Source of the DNA: Lepidostoma basale
Taxonomy: Eukaryota > Arthropoda > Insecta > Trichoptera > Lepidostomatidae
Direction: 5' to 3'
Length of the DNA stretch: 64,000 nucleotides
Assembly: GCA_022606425.2 (NCBI GenBank)
Contig: JAHDVF020000010.1
Coordinates: forward strand, 1,736,001-1,800,000
Shown here: piece after piece, positions 63,765-64,000 of the stretch
Position numbering within the stretch: position 1 is the stretch's first letter
Layout of the letters: each line of letters opens with the position of its first letter
Notes under the pieces: model-generated
Databases searched by the model: none
What the model saw: only the letters and a program-made list of their open reading frames with translations
Told to the model about the DNA's origin: nothing
Position numbers and translations under genes: made by a program

Positions 63765-63929
63765 GGAACCATCAAGCAGATCTACTGGTTCGAAGTGCCC
63801 GACCCCGTGCACGACGATGGGGTGAAGAGGATGGAGGCGCAGCTGCGCGAGGAGTGCCCCAAGCCGGCCGCGGACTACACCTGCCACGCGTGCAACGTCA
63901 AGGGCCACTACATCCAGTACTGCCCCGAG
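63765..63929 (+). CDS. Internal exon encoding a CCHC zinc knuckle (gene continues beyond the window)
   Basis: 55 codons in phase 0: GTIKQIYWFEVPDPVHDDGV, then KRMEAQLREECPKPAADYTC, then a CCHC knuckle (C-x2-C-x4-H-x4-C) with CHACNVKGHYIQYCPE. Such knuckles usually bind single-stranded nucleic acid. The exon ends at a consensus donor, CCCGAG|GTGAGTG, and starts after ATTTGTAAG. It is strikingly GC-rich compared with its surroundings, like the kinase exons. I do not recognise the parent gene. The HDDGVKRMEAQLREECP segment before the knuckle is the best search handle. A retroviral-type gag origin is less likely given the splice sites. Confidence 0.7.
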
Positions 63930-64000
63930 GTGAGTGCACGCTCCTTCTTTGACCTTGTCAGACCTATCCCTCTCCAGCGGGGGGCTTGTAGCAAATAGGA

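Overview
The window reads as a gene-poor, transposon-rich insect nuclear locus, most likely lepidopteran. The reasons are AT-rich intergenic DNA, short GT-AG exons, many 5'-truncated LINE tails, tRNA-headed SINEs, and mariner, hAT, pogo and piggyBac-type DNA transposons with readable target-site duplications. No bacterial or viral gene organisation is visible.

Host genes. (1) A complete five-exon minus-strand gene at 570-3690 encodes a bifunctional methylenetetrahydrofolate dehydrogenase/cyclohydrolase of the MTHFD2/NMDMC type. Its exons join in frame to 301 aa and keep the catalytic Tyr and Lys. (2) A complete five-exon minus-strand gene at 19689-26489 encodes a 329-aa CDKL-family protein kinase, closest by eye to CDKL2, with all kinase motifs and a TDY activation loop. 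Its introns and 3' flank carry at least seven mobile elements. (3) One plus-strand internal exon at 63765-63929 carries a CCHC zinc knuckle and belongs to a gene that runs off the right edge. (4) A short acidic open frame ending at 61662 may be a terminal exon, but I do not recognise it.

Layout. 0-4 kb: a LINE tail, then the folate gene with a deleted mariner in its last intron. 4-19 kb: LINE scraps, a GC-rich patch with a perfect 116-bp tandem duplication, two decayed mariners (12.1-13.1 kb and 16.9-18.2 kb) and a hAT element inside a SINE. 19-26.5 kb: the kinase gene with nested insertions. 27-35.7 kb: a LINE, a pogo-like element with a PHD-finger remnant and a piggyBac-like MITE inside it, an LTR-like block, a 17-bp minisatellite, a pogo-like MITE, and a pogo/CENP-B element inserted in a Tc1-like transposase. 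36-63.7 kb: almost entirely LINE fragments of six or so families, SINEs and microsatellites, with about eight copies of one (GTTA)n-tailed LINE in both orientations between 42 and 49 kb.

Most distinctive signals. A hammerhead-ribozyme-like sequence lies on the minus strand at 37040-37080, with an inverted pair of decayed relatives at 44767-44963. Several nested insertions have exact target-site duplications: hAT in an R1-like LINE in a kinase intron, hAT in a SINE, mariner in a minisatellite in a kinase intron, and LINE in a SINE. The two full host genes look unrelated in function, and nothing here suggests a shared pathway. All family names come from motif recognition by eye, without database searches.
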